From: Euzebya sp.
Lineage (GTDB): Bacteria; Actinomycetota; Nitriliruptoria; Euzebyales; Euzebyaceae
Assembly: GCF_964222135.1 (NCBI RefSeq)
Contig: NZ_CAXQBR010000079.1
Coordinates: forward strand, 1 to 64,000
Reading direction: 5' to 3'
Length of the DNA: 64,000 nt
Of the stretch, positions 32,823 to 41,735 are shown piece by piece (the first letter of the stretch is position 1; each line of letters opens with the position of its first letter). The notes under the pieces were generated by a model. That model saw only the letters and a list, made by a program, of their open reading frames with translations. It searched no databases and was not told where the DNA came from. The translations under genes and the position numbers were made by a program.

Positions 32823-34925
32823 GTGAGCACCGCGCACGCGACGACACGACCCGCGACCGGTCCGCACGTGGTGCCCGAGCACCTGCTGGCGCCGCTGAAC
32901 CCCGAGCAGGCCGCGGCCGCCGGCACGCCGGTGGGGCCGGTCCGGATCCTCGCCGGCGCCGGGACCGGCAAGACGCGGACGATCACCCACCGGATCGCCG
33001 GGCAGATCGCCTCCGGCGCGTTCGCCCCCTCCGAGATCCTCGCCGTCACGTTCACCGAGCGGGCGGCGGCGGAGATGCGCAGCCGGATCGCCGCGCTGCT
33101 CGCCGAGTCGAGGCCCGACGGCGCGCAGGTGACCGTCCGGGCGCTGACGTTCCACGCCGCCGCGTGGGCCCAGGTCCGCCACTTCTGGAGCGCACTGGTC
33201 GACGCCGGGGTCGCGTCCACGCCGTCGGGCGGGCTGCCCGAGGTGCTCGGCTCGAAGCTGCCGCTGCTGTTCTCCGCAGCTCGGCGGCTGCGGGTCGACG
33301 CCTCGGACCTCGCCGCGGAGGTGGAGTGGGCCGCCAACGCCGACCTGACCCCCGACGAGGTGGCAACCAGCGGCCGGGACGAGCTGATCGACCCCGCGAC
33401 CCTGGCCGACGTGGTGCGCGGCTACGGCGAGGAGAAGGCGCGTCGCGGCGTGATCGACTACGAGGACATGCTCCGCCTCGCCCGGGCGCTCCTCGACCTC
33501 GAGGGTCCGGCGACGACGATCCGCGAGCGCTACCGGACCTTCACCGTCGACGAGTTCCAGGACACCAACCCGCTGCAGTGGCGGCTGCTCCGCGCCTGGG
33601 CCGGCGACCGCGACGACGTCTGCGTGGTCGGCGACCCCGCCCAGACGATCTTCAGCTTCACCGGTGCGGACAGCCGGTTCCTGACCCGCTTCGACCGGAC
33701 CTTCCGCGGCACCACCACGGTGCAGCTCGACCGGTCCTACCGCTCGACGCCGCAGGTGCTCACCGTCGCGAACGCGGTCCTCGGCCGGCGCGCCCCAGAT
33801 CTGCGGGCGACGCTGCCCGGCGCGGGCGCCCTCGAGCCGACGTTCGCCGAGTGCGCCGACGACGAGGCGGAGATCCGCCGGGTGACCGATGCGATCACCG
33901 CGCTGGCCGAGGGCGGCCTGCCCTACGGCGAGATGGCGATCTGCTACCGGATCAACGCCCAGGCCGCCCCGTGGGAGGATGCGCTCCGCGAGCGCGGCAT
34001 CCCCGTCCGCGTCCGGGGCGAGGGGTCGTTCTACACCCGCCCGGAGGTCCGCCAGGCCGTCCGGGCGTTGCAGCAGGCCGCCAGCCGTCCGCCGGACGCC
34101 GGCGGGCCGCCACCGGTCGTGGACGCGCCGGTCGCGAACCCGAACGAGGTCACCCGCGCCGAGGAGATCCTCCGCGACGCCCTGAGCTGGCGTCCGGGCC
34201 GGCCGCCCGAAGGTCGTCGCGCCCGCGAGCGGTGGGAGGCCGTCGAGGCGGTCCGCGACGAGGTGGCCGACCTGGTCGACGGCGGTGCCGACCTCGCGAG
34301 CGCCGCAGCCGAGCTGGCCGACCGCGTCGCCGCCGGCGCCGACCAGGCCACCGACGCGGTCACCCTGATGAGCCTCCACCGGGCCAAGGGGACGGAGTTC
34401 GACGCGGTGTTCCTCGTCGGCGTGGAGGAGGGGTTGGTGCCGATCAGCCACGCCTCCACCGAGGAGGAGGTCGACGAGGAGCGGCGCCTGCTGTACGTCG
34501 GGGTCACCCGCGCCCGGCGGTGGCTGTCCATCACCTGGGCGACCACCCGACCCAACCGGTCGGGCAAGCCCACCAGCCGGCGGCCCAGCCGGTTCCTGTA
34601 CGGCCTGGGTGAGGGCGCCCCGACGCCTGGCACCACCTCGTCCTCCCGCAGCCGCGGGCGCGCGCGGAGCGGCGGCGCGTCGCTCGACGCCCTGCCCGAC
34701 GACGCCGACCCGGTGCTCGCCGAGCGCCTGCGCACCTGGCGGCGCGATCGCGCCCAGGCCGACGGCGTCCCCGCGTTCGTGGTCTTCAGCGACGCGACCC
34801 TCATCGAGCTCGCCACCCGACGGCCGGCGGACCGCGCCGCGCTGCTCCGCGTCTCGGGCATCGGCCCCACCAAGGCGGACCGCTACGGCGCGGACGTCCT
34901 GGCGACGATCGCCGGGCGGGCCTGA
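32823..34925 (+). CDS. uvrD2: UvrD2-type superfamily I helicase
   Basis: 700 aa from GTG. Helicase motifs: Q-region LNPEQAAAAGTP, Walker A GAGTGKTRTI, motif Ia AVTFTERAAAEM, motif II VDEFQDTNPLQ, motif III GDPAQTIFSFTGA, motif IV DRSYRSTPQV, motifs V/VI LMSLHRAKGTEFD and LLYVGVTRARRWL. The final 85 residues form an HRDC domain (VFSDATLIELATRRP, GIGPTKADRYG), diagnostic of actinobacterial UvrD2. Unwinds 3'-5' in DNA repair. The NrtR gene starts 2 nt later. Confidence 0.93.
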   Translation: MSTAHATTRPATGPHVVPEHLLAPLNPEQAAAAGTPVGPVRILAGAGTGKTRTITHRIAGQIASGAFAPSEILAVTFTERAAAEMRSRIAALLAESRPDGAQVTVRALTFHAAAWAQVRHFWSALVDAGVASTPSGGLPEVLGSKLPLLFSAARRLRVDASDLAAEVEWAANADLTPDEVATSGRDELIDPATLADVVRGYGEEKARRGVIDYEDMLRLARALLDLEGPATTIRERYRTFTVDEFQDTNPLQWRLLRAWAGDRDDVCVVGDPAQTIFSFTGADSRFLTRFDRTFRGTTTVQLDRSYRSTPQVLTVANAVLGRRAPDLRATLPGAGALEPTFAECADDEAEIRRVTDAITALAEGGLPYGEMAICYRINAQAAPWEDALRERGIPVRVRGEGSFYTRPEVRQAVRALQQAASRPPDAGGPPPVVDAPVANPNEVTRAEEILRDALSWRPGRPPEGRRARERWEAVEAVRDEVADLVDGGADLASAAAELADRVAAGADQATDAVTLMSLHRAKGTEFDAVFLVGVEEGLVPISHASTEEEVDEERRLLYVGVTRARRWLSITWATTRPNRSGKPTSRRPSRFLYGLGEGAPTPGTTSSSRSRGRARSGGASLDALPDDADPVLAERLRTWRRDRAQADGVPAFVVFSDATLIELATRRPADRAALLRVSGIGPTKADRYGADVLATIAGRA

Positions 34926-34927
34926 CG

Positions 34928-35626
34928 GTGGCCGCGCGGTCGGCGGGTCCGCTGACCAGCGTCGACGTCGACGTCGTGGCGCTGACGCTGTCCGGCGGTC
35001 AGCTCGCCGACGGCGAGCAGCTCCCCTCCCCCCACGTCTGGGTGGAGCCGGACGACACCACACCCGGTCGCCGGCGCTTGCCGGGCCGACCGCTCACCCC
35101 GGCCGACGACCTGGAGGGTGCCGCCCGGGGGGTCCTCGCCGCCATCGGCATCGACGAACCCCGCCACCTCGAGCAGCTCGCCTCCTTCGGCGCTCCCGAC
35201 CGGGTGCCAGGACGCCACGCGGTCAGCGTCAGCTACCTGGCCCTGATCCCCGAGCCGCACCATCCCCCTGCCCACGGGACGGACGGCGGGTGGGTGCCAG
35301 CCGCCCAGCAGGCCGCCGGCGACCTCGCCTGGGACCACGCGACGATCGTCGAGGCCGCGGTCCAGCGGGTGCGGAGCAAGCTCTCGTACTCGAACATCGC
35401 CTACGGGCTGCTGCCCGACGAGTTCACGATGTCCGAGCTGCAGCTGGTCTACGAGGCGGTGCTCGGCACCACGCTCGACAAGCGGAACTTCCGGCGCAAG
35501 GTCACCGCCCTGGGCCTGCTCAGCGACACCGGCCGGCAGCGGCGGGGATCCCACCGCCCCGCGCGCCTGTACACCTTCACGAGCGCCGAGCTGGTGCTGC
35601 TCGACGACGTGATCGCCACCTCCTGA
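34928..35626 (+). CDS. nrtR: NrtR-type regulator of NAD metabolism
   Basis: 232 aa from GTG. N-terminal NUDIX-like domain (about 10-140) whose catalytic box is degenerate (TPADDLEGAARGVLAAIGI lacks the REUxEE acids), then a winged helix (about 150-230; FTMSELQLVYEAVLG, NFRRKVTALGLL). In the NrtR family the dead NUDIX domain senses ADP-ribose and the wing represses NAD biosynthesis or salvage genes. Immediate proximity to pncB strongly supports this. No operator palindrome was recognised in the 34-bp spacer. Confidence 0.85.
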   Translation: MAARSAGPLTSVDVDVVALTLSGGQLADGEQLPSPHVWVEPDDTTPGRRRLPGRPLTPADDLEGAARGVLAAIGIDEPRHLEQLASFGAPDRVPGRHAVSVSYLALIPEPHHPPAHGTDGGWVPAAQQAAGDLAWDHATIVEAAVQRVRSKLSYSNIAYGLLPDEFTMSELQLVYEAVLGTTLDKRNFRRKVTALGLLSDTGRQRRGSHRPARLYTFTSAELVLLDDVIATS

Positions 35627-35660
35627 CGCCCGCCCTGACGCCCCATCCCCCGGACGACCC

Positions 35661-37001
35661 ATGACGCCCTCCGCACTCTTCACCGACTTCTACGAGTTGA
35701 CGATGATGGCCGGCTACGCCGACGCGGGGCTGGCCGACGCCCCGGCGACGTTCGACCTGTTCTTCCGGCGTCCGCCCGAGGGCGTGTCCGTCCTCGTCTC
35801 GGCCGGCCAGCAGCTCGCCCTCGACTTCCTCGAGGCGCTCCGCTTCACCGACGAGGACCTGGCCTACCTGCGCACGACGCCGCTGCCCGCCGCCTTCGTC
35901 GACTCGCTGGCCGACCTGCGGTTCACCGGCGACGTGCACGCCGTGCCAGAGGGGACGCCGGTCTTCGCCAACGAGCCGGTGCTGCGGGTCGAGGCCCCGC
36001 TGGCCCAGGCCCAGCTGGTGGAGACCGCGCTGCTGAACGCCATCTGCTACAGCTCGCTGGTGGCCTCGAACGCCGCGGAGGTCCGCCTCGCCGCCGGCGA
36101 TCGCGGGGTCCTCGAGTTCGGTGCCCGACGGGCGCACGGACCGGACGGGGCGCTGTCCGCCTCGCGTGCGGCGTTCGTCGGCGGGTGCGACTCGACGTCC
36201 AACGTCGAGGCGGGGCACCGCTTCGGGATCCCCGTGTCGGGCACCCAGGCCCACGCGTGGGTCATGGCGTTCCCGTCGGAGCTCGAGAGCTTCCGCGCCT
36301 ACGCCACGACCTTCCCCGATGCCTGCGTGCTGCTGGTCGACACCTACGACACGCTGGGCGTCGGCGTGCCGAACGCGATCACCGTCGCCCGGGAGATGCG
36401 GGCGAGGGGACAGCGGCTGCAGGGCATCCGCCTGGACTCGGGCGACCTGTCCGCGCTGGCGACGGGCGCCCGCGAGCAGCTGGACGCCGCCGGGTTCGAG
36501 GAGGTGCAGATCGTGGCCAGCGGCGACCTCGACGCCCGTCGGGTCGCCGAGCTGTGCCGCGCCGGCGCGCCGATCGACTCCTTCGGGGTGGGGACCGCCC
36601 TGGTCACGGCGAAGCAGGACCCGACCATCTCAGGGGTCTACAAGCTCGCGCACCTCGCCGACGTCGACGTGGCGAAGATCTCCTCCAACCCGGGCAAGAC
36701 CACCGACCCGGGGCGCAAGCAGGTGTGGCGGACCGACGACGGCGACGTGATCGGGCTGGCGGACGAGGACCGGCCCGGCACGCCGTTGCTCAACCAGGTC
36801 ATGGCCGACGGACGGCGGATCGCCGACCTCCCGGACCTGGCGCGGATCCGCGCGCAGGCGATCGAGTCCCGCGGGTGGCTGCAGGCCCGCTGCCCCGAGG
36901 AGGACCTGCTGCGCTGGCCCGTGCGGCGCAGCCAGCGCCTCGACGACCTCCGCGAGGCCGTGCTCGCCGACATGGCCGACGGGATCCGCGGGGAGGCCTG
37001 A
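35661..37001 (+). CDS. pncB: Nicotinate phosphoribosyltransferase
   Basis: 446 aa. LFTDFYELTMMAGYADAGL at the start, EFGARRAHGPDGAL, the phosphorylatable His in GHRFGIPVSGTQAHAWVMAF, and IRLDSGDL with FGVGTALVTAKQDP are NAPRTase hallmarks. It converts nicotinate and PRPP to nicotinate mononucleotide in NAD salvage. It directly follows its likely regulator nrtR. The stop codon lies in a hairpin shared with the convergent Fic gene. Confidence 0.93.
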   Translation: MTPSALFTDFYELTMMAGYADAGLADAPATFDLFFRRPPEGVSVLVSAGQQLALDFLEALRFTDEDLAYLRTTPLPAAFVDSLADLRFTGDVHAVPEGTPVFANEPVLRVEAPLAQAQLVETALLNAICYSSLVASNAAEVRLAAGDRGVLEFGARRAHGPDGALSASRAAFVGGCDSTSNVEAGHRFGIPVSGTQAHAWVMAFPSELESFRAYATTFPDACVLLVDTYDTLGVGVPNAITVAREMRARGQRLQGIRLDSGDLSALATGAREQLDAAGFEEVQIVASGDLDARRVAELCRAGAPIDSFGVGTALVTAKQDPTISGVYKLAHLADVDVAKISSNPGKTTDPGRKQVWRTDDGDVIGLADEDRPGTPLLNQVMADGRRIADLPDLARIRAQAIESRGWLQARCPEEDLLRWPVRRSQRLDDLREAVLADMADGIRGEA

Positions 37002-37020
37002 CCCGCCCCCGACGGGGTCA
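36999..37020. terminator. Bidirectional hairpin containing both stop codons
   Basis: TGACCC (36999-37004) pairs with GGGTCA (37015-37020). The left arm begins with the pncB TGA and the right arm ends with the complement of the Fic TGA. It is the only spacer between these convergent genes. Confidence 0.5.
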
Positions 37021-38085
37021 GGCCATCGAGCGCGGCCGTTCGAACGTCAGCCCCCCGCCGCCGGCGGCCTCCACCAGCTCACCGGCGCGGGCGAACGCGA
37101 CCAGGTCCGCCCGCGCGTCGCGCAGGTCCACGCCGACGTCCCGGGCGTACTCGCGCAGGTTGATCCGCCCACCGGCGGGGACCGCCGCCACCACGGCACG
37201 GCCCCGGTCCGGCAGGGCGGGGCGGGGCCGGGGGTCGAGGGCGTCCGCGGCGGCCTCGAGCGCGCGGGCCAGCGCACCGGTGTGGCGTTCGAGCCAGCGG
37301 GACCGGTCGCCCCGACGGCGCACGGTCGCGGCGACCTCCCCGTAGTAGCCGGTCGGATCGGCCATCAGCTGCCGCTCGAGCACGGCGACCCCCTGGGGGT
37401 CCACGCCCGCGGCCACCAGCACCAGCCGTGCGCAGGCGCGCGCGACCCGGCCGTTGCCCGCCTCGAACGGCTGGATCTCGAGGAGCCTCCCGTGGACCAA
37501 CCCGGCGGTGATGGCGGGGTGCTGCACCAGCGTGCGCCGTCGCAGCCACTCGTCGAGGTCGGCCAGCGCCGGCTCGACGGTGTCCGGCGCCGGCGCGTGG
37601 TAGATGACCATGCCCTGCGCGCCGTCGTGGACGGCCTGCTCGGTGCGCCGCGGCGCGCCGATGACGGCGGGGTCGACCAAGCCCTCGCAGACGATGCCGT
37701 GCACGTCGCGCAGCGCGGTGAGCGGCTCGGTGACGATGCGGGAGGCCAGCTCCGCCTCCACGGCGTCGAGGGTCCGGAGGTTCGCGTACTCGACGGCGGC
37801 GACGTCCTGGGTCTCCATCCCCTCGAGCCGGAGGGCGCGGGCCCAGCCGGTGCCGAGGTCCGCCGGGGGCCCGTCGAGGACCGGCACGTCACCGGCGTCG
37901 ACCCGCGCGACGGTCTCGTCGGTCAGCGGCGACCCGTCGAGGCGGGCGGAGCAGGCCGCCGCCTCCCCGCGGGCTGCGGGGGCGAGGCGCGCCCGCCGAT
38001 CGGGATCGGCGCCGGCGATCCGCGTCGTGGCCGCCTCGGCGCGGGCGACCAGCTGGACCAGGTGGTGGCTGTAGGTGAACTGCAC
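37018..38085 (-). CDS. Fic-family protein lacking the catalytic His
   Basis: 355 aa. Fic core motif reads QPFEAGNGR (205-213) where active AMP-transferases have HxFx(D/E)GNGR: the general-base His is Gln. An N-terminal inhibitory-helix-like motif SARLDG (46-51, consensus S/TxxxEG) indicates the class II layout. The C-terminal winged-helix-like region (about 290-350) is typical of long Fic proteins. It may be inactive, a regulator, or use different chemistry. Ends convergently with pncB; the HAD gene lies 21 bp upstream. Confidence 0.85.
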   Translation of the reverse strand: MQFTYSHHLVQLVARAEAATTRIAGADPDRRARLAPAARGEAAACSARLDGSPLTDETVARVDAGDVPVLDGPPADLGTGWARALRLEGMETQDVAAVEYANLRTLDAVEAELASRIVTEPLTALRDVHGIVCEGLVDPAVIGAPRRTEQAVHDGAQGMVIYHAPAPDTVEPALADLDEWLRRRTLVQHPAITAGLVHGRLLEIQPFEAGNGRVARACARLVLVAAGVDPQGVAVLERQLMADPTGYYGEVAATVRRRGDRSRWLERHTGALARALEAAADALDPRPRPALPDRGRAVVAAVPAGGRINLREYARDVGVDLRDARADLVAFARAGELVEAAGGGGLTFERPRSMA

Positions 38086-38106
38086 TGTGGGGGATGCGCC
38101 CGCGGA

Positions 38107-38952
38107 CTAGCGCGAGAACCCGAACGTCCGGGCCACGGTGCGCTGGACGTTGTTCTCGCCGATGCGGATGCCCGCGTACACGCCCGCACCCGCGGCGGCG
38201 GCCGTCAGCGTGCCGATGCCGACCCCGCGCATCACCTTCTTCTGGGTGCGGTCGAACTCGACGACGGGCCAGCCCCGCCGGTGGGCGATGGCCATCAGGG
38301 ACCGGTCGGGGTTGACCGCGACCGGGTGGCCGACCATCTGCATCATCGGCAGGTCGCTCGCTGAGTCCGAGTACGCGTAGCACTTGGTCAGGTCGTAGCC
38401 CTCGTCGACGGCGAGGCGGCGGAGGACGTCGGCCTTGCCCTCCCCGTAGCAGAACGGGGCGGCGAGCTGCCCGGTGTACATCCCGTCGACGATCTCGCTC
38501 TGGGTGCCGAGCCCGCCGGTGATCTCGAGTGCGCGGGCCAGCTCGCCGACGATCTCGATCGGGCTGGCCGAGATGATGTACACGTCCCGCCCGTTCTCGC
38601 GGTGCATGTCGAGCAGGGCGTTGGCCTCGGGCTTGATCTTCGGGAGCAGCTCCTCGATCACCTGCGGGGCGAGGCTGGTCAGCTTGTCCGCCTCCGTGCC
38701 GGCGACCGTGGCGAGGATCCGGTCGCGGATCGCCTCGGACTGCTCGTCGGAGGCGCCGAACAGCCGGAACATGAGCGCGGTGGACCCGTCGGCGAGCAGC
38801 CGCTTCATCGGCAGGAGCCCCTCGCGGTAGGCGGCCTTCCCGAAGTAGTAGGCGCTCGACCCGGACATGAGCGTACGGTCGAGGTCGAAGAAGGCGGCGC
38901 TGTCGGTGGTGCCGGCCTCGGTGACGGTGGTGGCGGTCATCTCGGGGCTCAT
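38107..38952 (-). CDS. HAD-IB family phosphatase
   Basis: 281 aa. Motif I FFDLDRTLMSGSS, motif II Ser in YIISASPIEIV, Lys in YGEGKADVL and motif IV YSDSASDLPMM give a complete SerB-like HAD active site. A C-terminal hydrophobic helix (about 245-262) may anchor it. Related enzymes include phosphoserine phosphatase-like and lysophospholipid phosphatases; substrate not assignable. Read with the Fic gene on the minus strand. Confidence 0.85.
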   Translation of the reverse strand: MSPEMTATTVTEAGTTDSAAFFDLDRTLMSGSSAYYFGKAAYREGLLPMKRLLADGSTALMFRLFGASDEQSEAIRDRILATVAGTEADKLTSLAPQVIEELLPKIKPEANALLDMHRENGRDVYIISASPIEIVGELARALEITGGLGTQSEIVDGMYTGQLAAPFCYGEGKADVLRRLAVDEGYDLTKCYAYSDSASDLPMMQMVGHPVAVNPDRSLMAIAHRRGWPVVEFDRTQKKVMRGVGIGTLTAAAAGAGVYAGIRIGENNVQRTVARTFGFSR

Positions 38953-39056
38953 CGTGGCCCGGAGTCTGCCACCGGTGCTCCGGCTCCGCGGCCGGCGGAC
39001 CGGCCCGGAGGGTCACCTCGTGCCACGCGAGCCCCTGCGCGACACTTGCGGTGCAC

Positions 39057-39665
39057 ATGACCTCACCGCCTGCACACGAGCCGTCCGCCGCGCTGTCCCT
39101 CGACCTGCTCGAGTCCCTCCTCGGGTTCGTCGCGGCCGCCATCCACGACCGGCCGGTGCAGCAGCTCGTCGCCGCGCGGCTCATGCTGGAGACCGTCGGT
39201 GTCGCCGACCAGCTCTCCGAACGCGGCATGGCGGCGCTGTCGACCGCCGGCGAGCAGGCCCGTCAGATCATGTGGGCGCTGACCGCGCCGACCTTCCGCC
39301 CCTCCCACCTGGCCGAGGACCTGGAGCGGTCGCTGTCCGATGCCGCGCCGGCTGCCTCCCCCGCGGTGCGCGTCGACCTCGGCGACGAGGTCGCGCCGGA
39401 GGTGTGGGGGGTCCTGGTGACAGCCGTCCACGACGTCGCCGTCGACGTGCTGCTCGGCGGCCAGCAGCTCGTCGAGGTGGCGGTCTCCGCCGACGCCGAG
39501 GGGGTGGAGGCGCGCGTGACCTCCACCGGCGGGTCCGCGGGGGAGGTCGGGACCGCCGGCCCGTGGGTGCAGCTCGCCGGCATCCGCCTGGCCGACGTCG
39601 GGGGGCTCGTCACCGTCGGCGACGAGGCCGGACGCCGTCGCGTGGTCCTGCGCGTCCCCACCTGA
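39057..39665 (+). CDS. Degenerate HisKA_3-like / HATPase-like protein
   Basis: About 202 aa. Residues 15-70 resemble the dimerisation helix of NarL-type kinases (AAIHDRPVQQLVAARLMLE, with His-Asp in place). The following part has the size of an ATPase domain but no N box or G boxes (WVQLAGIRLADVGGLVTVGD). It has no sensor and no partner regulator. Possibly a phosphotransfer or scaffold protein. Start ATG 39057, or GTG 39051. Confidence 0.55.
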   Translation: MTSPPAHEPSAALSLDLLESLLGFVAAAIHDRPVQQLVAARLMLETVGVADQLSERGMAALSTAGEQARQIMWALTAPTFRPSHLAEDLERSLSDAAPAASPAVRVDLGDEVAPEVWGVLVTAVHDVAVDVLLGGQQLVEVAVSADAEGVEARVTSTGGSAGEVGTAGPWVQLAGIRLADVGGLVTVGDEAGRRRVVLRVPT

Positions 39666-39669
39666 GGTG

Positions 39670-40677
39670 TCAGGGCGTCGACGTGGCTCGGGCGGCGAGC
39701 TCCGCGTCGGCGCGGGCCCGCTCCTCACAGCTGTCCGCGCGTCCGCACCAGCGGCACATCGGCCCGGCCGACAGGGTGATCGGGGTCGGGTCGTCCTCCA
39801 GTCGGATGGCGGCGGCGACGCGGTCGACCAGCCCGCGGGCGGCGGCCTCGAGGACGTCGTCGGTCACCGCCTCCTCGTCCCAGGTCCCCTCGTCCACGTA
39901 GAACGTCGCCACCTTGAACGGGGCCTGGCGGTACTTGAGGGTGGCCAGCAGCGCGTACCAGCGCATGTCCTGGCGGTCGCTCCGGGAGCGGTTCCCGGTC
40001 TTGAGGTCGACCAGCAGCAACCGCCGTTCGTGCGGCACGACCCGACCGAGCACGAGGTCGGGCTTGCCGCGGACCGCCACCGCCCCCGCGCCGAACCGGG
40101 CGGTCAGGGTCGGCTCGAAGATCACCCGCCAGGAGTCGGGCAGGACGGGGAAGAGGGTGCGGTACTCCTCGACGACCGTGGTGGCCTCGGCCTGCACGGC
40201 GGCGACCTCGAGGTCGGTCAGGCCGTCGGCGTAGTCGACCTGCCCGTCGCCGGAGTGGCGGAACTCCTCCCACGCGTGGGCCATCAGCTCCTTCGCGCCG
40301 GTCCGCCGGCTGACGTGGTGGTCGAGGGCGATGGCCCGGTGGACGAGCTGTCCGCGGACGGTCGGCCGGGACCACTCGAACGGCGTGGCCCGCAGGTCGA
40401 GGTAGCGGCCGTCGCAGGCGAGCGCGTCGAGCTGGGTCTTGCCGAGCACCACCCGGCGCGCGTCCGCGGGCCGGTCCTCGAGCAGCGGGGCCAGGCGGCC
40501 CTCGATCCAGTCGCGCAGCCGGGCGGGCCGGTCGGGGTCGGGCACCGGGCGCGGACGGCCGACCGCGAGGAGGTCGGTGACGATCCGCCGGGGGGCCTCG
40601 CCCAGCCCGGCCAGGTCGATGCCGCCGACGATCTGGGAGTCGGGGTCGGGTGCGTGGTCAGAGCCGATCAGCGCCAC
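39670..40677 (-). CDS. PD-(D/E)XK nuclease (RecB/Cas4-like)
   Basis: About 335 aa. Catalytic signature GKPDLVLGRV then LLLVDLKTGNRS (D...DxK), with an upstream His/Glu region (QLVHRAIALDHHV). Near the C-terminus PMCRWCGRADSCEERARA gives a Cys cluster as in Fe-S RecB-family nucleases. Not near CRISPR genes; probably DNA repair, like the PDDEXK_1 group. GTG 40677 is the assumed start and overlaps the rsgA end by 10 bp. Confidence 0.78.
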   Translation of the reverse strand: MALIGSDHAPDPDSQIVGGIDLAGLGEAPRRIVTDLLAVGRPRPVPDPDRPARLRDWIEGRLAPLLEDRPADARRVVLGKTQLDALACDGRYLDLRATPFEWSRPTVRGQLVHRAIALDHHVSRRTGAKELMAHAWEEFRHSGDGQVDYADGLTDLEVAAVQAEATTVVEEYRTLFPVLPDSWRVIFEPTLTARFGAGAVAVRGKPDLVLGRVVPHERRLLLVDLKTGNRSRSDRQDMRWYALLATLKYRQAPFKVATFYVDEGTWDEEAVTDDVLEAAARGLVDRVAAAIRLEDDPTPITLSAGPMCRWCGRADSCEERARADAELAARATSTP

Positions 40678-41735
40678 CCCTTCCGCTCGAGCTGGGTGCG
40701 CGTCGCCTCGAGCTCCTCGACGAGCCGCTGGTGGGCATCCAGGCGGTCGGGGTCGATCAGACCGTCCGCCACGGCATGGCGCACCGCGCAGCCCGGCTCG
40801 ACGTCGTGGGTGCAGTCCCGGAAGCGGCAGGTCGCCGCCGCCTCGGCGACCTCGGTGAACACCGCGTCCAGGTCGGCCCCCTCCGGCCACAGGCCGACGG
40901 CCCGCACGCCGGGCGTGTCGAGCATCGCGCCACCGGTGGGGAGGACCAGCAGCTCGCGGCGGGTGGTCGTATGCCGGCCCTTCGCGTCGCCCTCGCGGAC
41001 GCCGCCGATGGCGAGGGCCTCGTGGCCGAGGACGGCGTTGACCAGGGACGACTTGCCGGCCCCCGACTCGCCGAGCAGCACGAGCGTCCGGTCGGGATCG
41101 GTCAGGGCGTCCACGGCGTCGATGCCGCGCGCGCGGGCGTCGTCGGTCGCGGCGGCGGTGAGCAGGACCGGCTCCCCCCGGGTGGCGTCGGCGACGGCCG
41201 TCACGACGTCGTCGGCGCCGGGCAGGTCGCCCTTGGTGACGATCACCACCACCTCGGCGTCGCTGCCGTGCGCGACGGCCAGCTGCCGCTACAGCCGGCG
41301 GGCGTTGACCGGGCGGTCGGCGCCCTGGACGACGGCGACGACGTCGGCGTTCGCGGCGAGGACCTGCGGAGCCGCCCGATCGGCGGGGTCGCGGCGGACC
41401 AGCGCGGTGCGGCGGGGCAGCACCTCGGCGATGACCGGCTCGTCGAGGTCCGCCAGGTCCGCCACGACGACCCAGTCGCCGGTGGCCGGTGCCGTGAGCG
41501 GGTCGCGGCTGCGGGCCCGGTGGACCACGAACTCCCGCCCGCGCGGGGTCATGACGTCGAAGCCGACGCGGTGGGTGCGGACCACCCGCCCGGGACGGTG
41601 TCCGCTGCCGGCGGCGTCCGCGTCTGCGTCGACCGTCGCAGCGACCACCGCGTCGACGGCGGACCGCCACCCCTCGTCGAAGCCCACCCCCGCGAGACCG
41701 CCGTCGGCGGTCACGTCGGCGTCAACCCCCGGCAT
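40668..41735 (-). pseudogene. rsgA: RsgA ribosome-assembly GTPase with an in-frame amber codon
   Basis: 355 aa if read through. OB-fold N-terminus, then circularly permuted GTPase: G4 VIVTKGDL, G1 GESGAGKSSLVN, G3 DTPG, zinc site CRFRDC...HDVEPGC. At 41289-41291 the frame has TAG: NARRL-stop-RQLAVAHG, where Glu is expected (GAG to TAG is one base). Both halves stay in the same frame. A second product could start at GTG/ATG near 41252 but would lack the OB fold. Real nonsense mutation, readthrough, or sequencing error. Confidence 0.85.

Noticed and set aside
31976-34612. Plus-strand frame of about 880 codons over the MBL and uvrD2 genes
   Set aside because: Arg/Pro/Ala-rich shadow with no domain; uvrD2 motifs lie in another frame.
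39670-41670. Single 666-codon minus-strand frame
   Set aside because: Only the part below about 40677 matches a nuclease; the upstream part is out of frame with rsgA, which has clear GTPase motifs.
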